Part shown: one piece after another, positions 4,369 to 7,017 of the stretch
Layout: each line of letters starts with the position of its first letter
How positions within the stretch are numbered: position 1 is the stretch's first letter
Assembly: GCA_051984395.1 (NCBI GenBank)
Contig: JBPYEZ010000118.1
Coordinates: forward strand, 1 to 7,017
Direction: 5' to 3'
From: AC-9 sp051984395
GTDB taxonomy: Bacteria > Actinomycetota > Acidimicrobiia > Acidimicrobiales > AC-9
Length of the DNA stretch: 7,017 nt
The notes under the pieces: model-generated
Told to the model about the DNA's origin: nothing
Database searches by the model: none
What the model saw: the letters and a program-made list of their open reading frames with translations, nothing else
Made by a program: the position numbers and the translations under genes

Positions 4369-7017
4369 GCGACCAGATCAGCCCGGCGGTCCCGAGCGCG
4401 CCCAGCCCGGCCAGTGACGTGGCGGCGCCGACGGTCACACTCGTCGGTCGGTAGCTCCAGGTCACGGTCGAGGTTCCCGCCGGCACGGGCACGGCCTGCA
4501 GCAGGGCTCCGTTCGCCGGGACGGCCAGCGTGCGGGGGGCCCCGGTGGGTCCCGTGCGGACGGTGGCCGACCACCCCGGCGCGGCGGCGACGCTGCGCAC
4601 GACGAGGGACGGTCGAGTGGTGCCGACCACGACGGTCTGGTTGCCCGAGAGCGGGTCGTCGGCGATCCGCACCGTCGCCGCCGGCGCCGGCCCACCGCCG
4701 GCTGCGGTCACCCAGACGCGTCCCCTTGCCCCCGTGTTGCGGAACACCACGAAGCTGCCCAGGGTCTCGCTGAACCGCCACTTGGGCGGGGCGACGGCGC
4801 CCTGCAGGGGACCGGCGAGCACCAGACGACCCGATCGCTGGGAACCGACCGTCACCGAGTCGACCGTCAGCGGGCAGTCGCCGTCGTTGGCAACCACGAT
4901 CCCGACAGATGGCGCCGCGCCGTCGAGCACCGCTGTGGCGTCGCCCGCCCGCGCTGGATCCGGGGTCAGGCGGCTGGCGACCGCCCGGGTGTCGCCCGCG
5001 GGCGTCAGCAACCCGAGCCCGAGCCCATCCGGCGGCAGGGGACAGGCCGGATCGGGGCGCAGGTGCACGCTGACGTCCGTCAGCCGGAGGGGCGAGCCCA
5101 CGAACCAGGCCTGGCGACCACGCGGGGGCAGGGTCTCGGGCTGGGCGCCGGCGGGCGGCGTCGCCGGTCCCGCCGGGGCCGGCCGGGCGAGGTAGCCGGG
5201 TCTCGTGACCAGCGTGGTCAGGTCGAGGTCGTCGAAGGTGGACCCCGCCAGAGCGCTCACCGACAGATCGGACTGCTGGTGGGTGCCGGTTGCCCGGTCG
5301 TAGTCGCCGCTGACCAGCGATCCGTAGCCCTGCACGCTGCCGAGGCTCCGCAGCACGTTGAGGTCGGGCTGGCCGAGGTCGTTGAGAGCGACGGGGTCGC
5401 TCTGGTCGGGGTCGTAGATGGCGAAGCGCCCGGAGGAGCCGGTTTGGGCGGCGACGGCCGCGGCCATCCCGGTCGCATCGGTCAGGGCGCTCCGGGGCGG
5501 CGGGGTCAGCCAGTACTGGTTGGCCTGGTAGACGACGAGGTCGACGGCGACGACGGCCACCAGCGCCCCCAGGAGGTGGCGGCGGGGCAGCCGGTCCCAT
5601 CCGGCGGCGAGGAGGCTGCCGACGACGGCCAGCACCAGGCCGGCGACGAGGTAGCCCTCCAACCGGCGGAACGAGCCCAGCGGGACCGGCGAGCCCAGCT
5701 CCTGGGAGAGGACCACCGGGCTGACGACGAGGGCGACGGCGAGGGCGATCAGACAGGCCACGGGCAGAAGCGTCCAGGCCCGCTCGGTTCGGCCGGGGTG
5801 GGCGGGGCCAGGCCCGTTGCCCGCCCGCTGGCGGACCCCGTCGACCCAGTAGGCGAACAGGACGGCCAGAGCAAGGTCGACCGTGAGCAGGTTGCGGTTC
5901 TGCAGTCGCTGCTGGCCGTAGATCGGGATGTGGACCAGGAGATGGCCGAGCGGTGTGTACCCGCCGAAGGACAGGACCAGGCCGACGGCGATGAGCAGGT
6001 ACCAGATGCCCAGTCCCTGCGAAGCCCGGCGGGAGCGCCACGGCCGGGTGAGCATGGCGAAGGCGGCACAGACCGGGAGGATGCCGATGTAGGAGCTGAC
6101 CTCGGCCAGGTTGTACTGCCCGTGGTACAGCGGCACGCCGAACCGTCCGTAGCCGCCGAGCAGGTAGGGCATGGCGGTCAGGGCGGTGAGCTTGGGCGGG
6201 AAGGACCCGGTGACGAAGAAGGCGTAGGAGCTGCCCGACCGCTGCGAGCTGGAGGCGAAGACCAGCCCGGGGAGCCACTGGATGCAGGTGAGGACCAGGG
6301 CCGAGGCGGCGGCGATCGCCATCTGGACGAGGATCCGGCCCGTACGGTGCCGCCAGGCCAACCAGCACCCGTAGATGGCCACGAGGACGGAGTTGTCGAT
6401 GATGGCCTCGGGCGATCCGGTCAGGACCAGCAAGCTGATGCACGCTCCCAGGAGCAGCGTGGGCCAGATCGGGGACCGCTTCGCCGGCACCGGATGGGCC
6501 ATGCGGTGGAGGGCGACCAGCATCCAGGGCACCAGGCTCGCCCCCTGCACCAGGTCGATGTGGGCCAGCTGGGCGCTCATGAAGCCCCCGACCGAGAACG
6601 ACAGGCTCCCCAGGAACGCCGCCCCGACCGAGAGCCGGGATCGGCGCAGGAAGACGTACAGGCCGATGGCGCCGACGACGTACACGAGGATCTCGTTGAC
6701 GACCCAGGCCGCTTCCGCCGGCAGCACCGTGAACAGCAGGGTCCCCGGATAGAGGGCACCGGCGTTGAGACCGCCGAGGAGAGCGGTGCCGCTCCAGATG
6801 TAGGGGTTCCACAAGGGGAGGTGCCCGTGGTCGAGGTTGCGGGCGACGAGCACCCGAAGCGGGTAGTTCTGGATCAGGTCGTCGGCACTGACGAGCGGGT
6901 GCCCGGCGAGGGCCGGCACCGAGAAGGTCAGTACCGGCACGATGACGAGCACGGCCACCGCCAGCGGGCCCGGCCGGAGGGCGCCGGCGACCGAGTGTCG
7001 GGATCGGGCCTGGTCCT
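4310..7017 (-). CDS. YfhO-type polytopic membrane protein, putative GT-C glycosyltransferase (5' end outside window)
   Basis: At least 882 residues are encoded on the minus strand, ending at TGA 4312-4310. The frame stays open to the right edge. The GTG at 6958 would start inside the first membrane helix, so the true start is probably beyond 7017. Counting from that GTG, the first outer loop has SADD at 24-27 followed by QNYP at 30-33, then PLWNP at 48-52 and SGT at 56-58. This resembles the YfhO family and the acidic first loop of GT-C enzymes. About twelve hydrophobic helices follow up to residue 480, including a TGSPE loop. A large, probably extracytoplasmic Pro/Thr/Val-rich domain (about 480-835), one last helix (about 839-866) and an Arg-rich cytoplasmic tail complete it. 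In Bacillus subtilis, YfhO with CsbB is needed for lipoteichoic acid glycosylation, probably as the outer transferase. The acceptor here is unknown. Other large GT-C or DUF membrane families are possible alternatives. Confidence 0.85.
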   Translation of the reverse strand, partial: DQARSRHSVAGALRPGPLAVAVLVIVPVLTFSVPALAGHPLVSADDLIQNYPLRVLVARNLDHGHLPLWNPYIWSGTALLGGLNAGALYPGTLLFTVLPAEAAWVVNEILVYVVGAIGLYVFLRRSRLSVGAAFLGSLSFSVGGFMSAQLAHIDLVQGASLVPWMLVALHRMAHPVPAKRSPIWPTLLLGACISLLVLTGSPEAIIDNSVLVAIYGCWLAWRHRTGRILVQMAIAAASALVLTCIQWLPGLVFASSSQRSGSSYAFFVTGSFPPKLTALTAMPYLLGGYGRFGVPLYHGQYNLAEVSSYIGILPVCAAFAMLTRPWRSRRASQGLGIWYLLIAVGLVLSFGGYTPLGHLLVHIPIYGQQRLQNRNLLTVDLALAVLFAYWVDGVRQRAGNGPGPAHPGRTERAWTLLPVACLIALAVALVVSPVVLSQELGSPVPLGSFRRLEGYLVAGLVLAVVGSLLAAGWDRLPRRHLLGALVAVVAVDLVVYQANQYWLTPPPRSALTDATGMAAAVAAQTGSSGRFAIYDPDQSDPVALNDLGQPDLNVLRSLGSVQGYGSLVSGDYDRATGTHQQSDLSVSALAGSTFDDLDLTTLVTRPGYLARPAPAGPATPPAGAQPETLPPRGRQAWFVGSPLRLTDVSVHLRPDPACPLPPDGLGLGLLTPAGDTRAVASRLTPDPARAGDATAVLDGAAPSVGIVVANDGDCPLTVDSVTVGSQRSGRLVLAGPLQGAVAPPKWRFSETLGSFVVFRNTGARGRVWVTAAGGGPAPAATVRIADDPLSGNQTVVVGTTRPSLVVRSVAAAPGWSATVRTGPTGAPRTLAVPANGALLQAVPVPAGTSTVTWSYRPTSVTVGAATSLAGLGALGTAGLIWSLRGPLRRARTRRRRPGEAG

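Noticed and set aside
4263..6812. An 849-codon open frame on the minus strand in a different frame from the YfhO-type gene
   Set aside because: Its translation is rich in Arg, Pro, Gly and His with no hydrophobic helices or recognisable motifs. The 882-codon frame over the same DNA has clear membrane helices and YfhO-like motifs. Long shadow frames are expected in DNA this GC-rich.

Overview
The window looks like ordinary chromosome from a high-GC actinobacterium. Base composition is strongly G+C rich (roughly 70% by eye), third codon positions are nearly all G or C, GTG starts are used, and one gene carries a TAnnnT promoter box about seven bases before its ATG, as in actinobacterial leaderless transcripts. 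An Acidimicrobiia-type origin is plausible but is an inference. There are no tRNA or rRNA genes, CRISPR arrays, insertion sequences, phage genes or attachment sites. Coding density is very high; the largest non-coding gap is about 107 bases.

Layout, left to right. (1) Bases 1-1083, plus strand: the C-terminal part of an FtsK/SpoIIIE DNA translocase, cut by the left edge. (2) Bases 1080-2348, plus strand: a membrane-anchored serine-type D-Ala-D-Ala carboxypeptidase (peptidase S11), overlapping the ftsK stop by an ATGA. (3) A 62-base gap with three mutually exclusive stem-loops and a strong ribosome binding site. (4) Bases 2411-3667, plus strand: a TrpB2-type tryptophan synthase beta chain-like PLP enzyme, with no trpA in view. 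(5) A 107-base gap ending in a probable leaderless promoter. (6) Bases 3775-4368, plus strand: a small GtrA-family membrane protein. (7) Bases 4310-7017, minus strand: a large YfhO-type polytopic membrane protein that runs off the right edge. The last two genes converge, and their 3' ends overlap by 59 bases.

How the genes fit together. FtsK and the carboxypeptidase form a tightly coupled pair that suits chromosome segregation and septal peptidoglycan remodelling. GtrA and YfhO families are both tied in the literature to lipid-linked sugar transport and surface-polymer glycosylation. Their pairing here may be part of a GtrA/CsbB/YfhO-like glycosylation module, but no CsbB-type glycosyltransferase lies in the window. 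The TrpB2 gene has no obvious functional link to its neighbours.

I found no clearly new biological system. The points most worth a second look are the alternating stem-loops before trpB2, the convergent GtrA/YfhO overlap and pairing, an internal deletion in the TrpB2 protein, and an Asp in place of Asn in the SxN motif of the carboxypeptidase.
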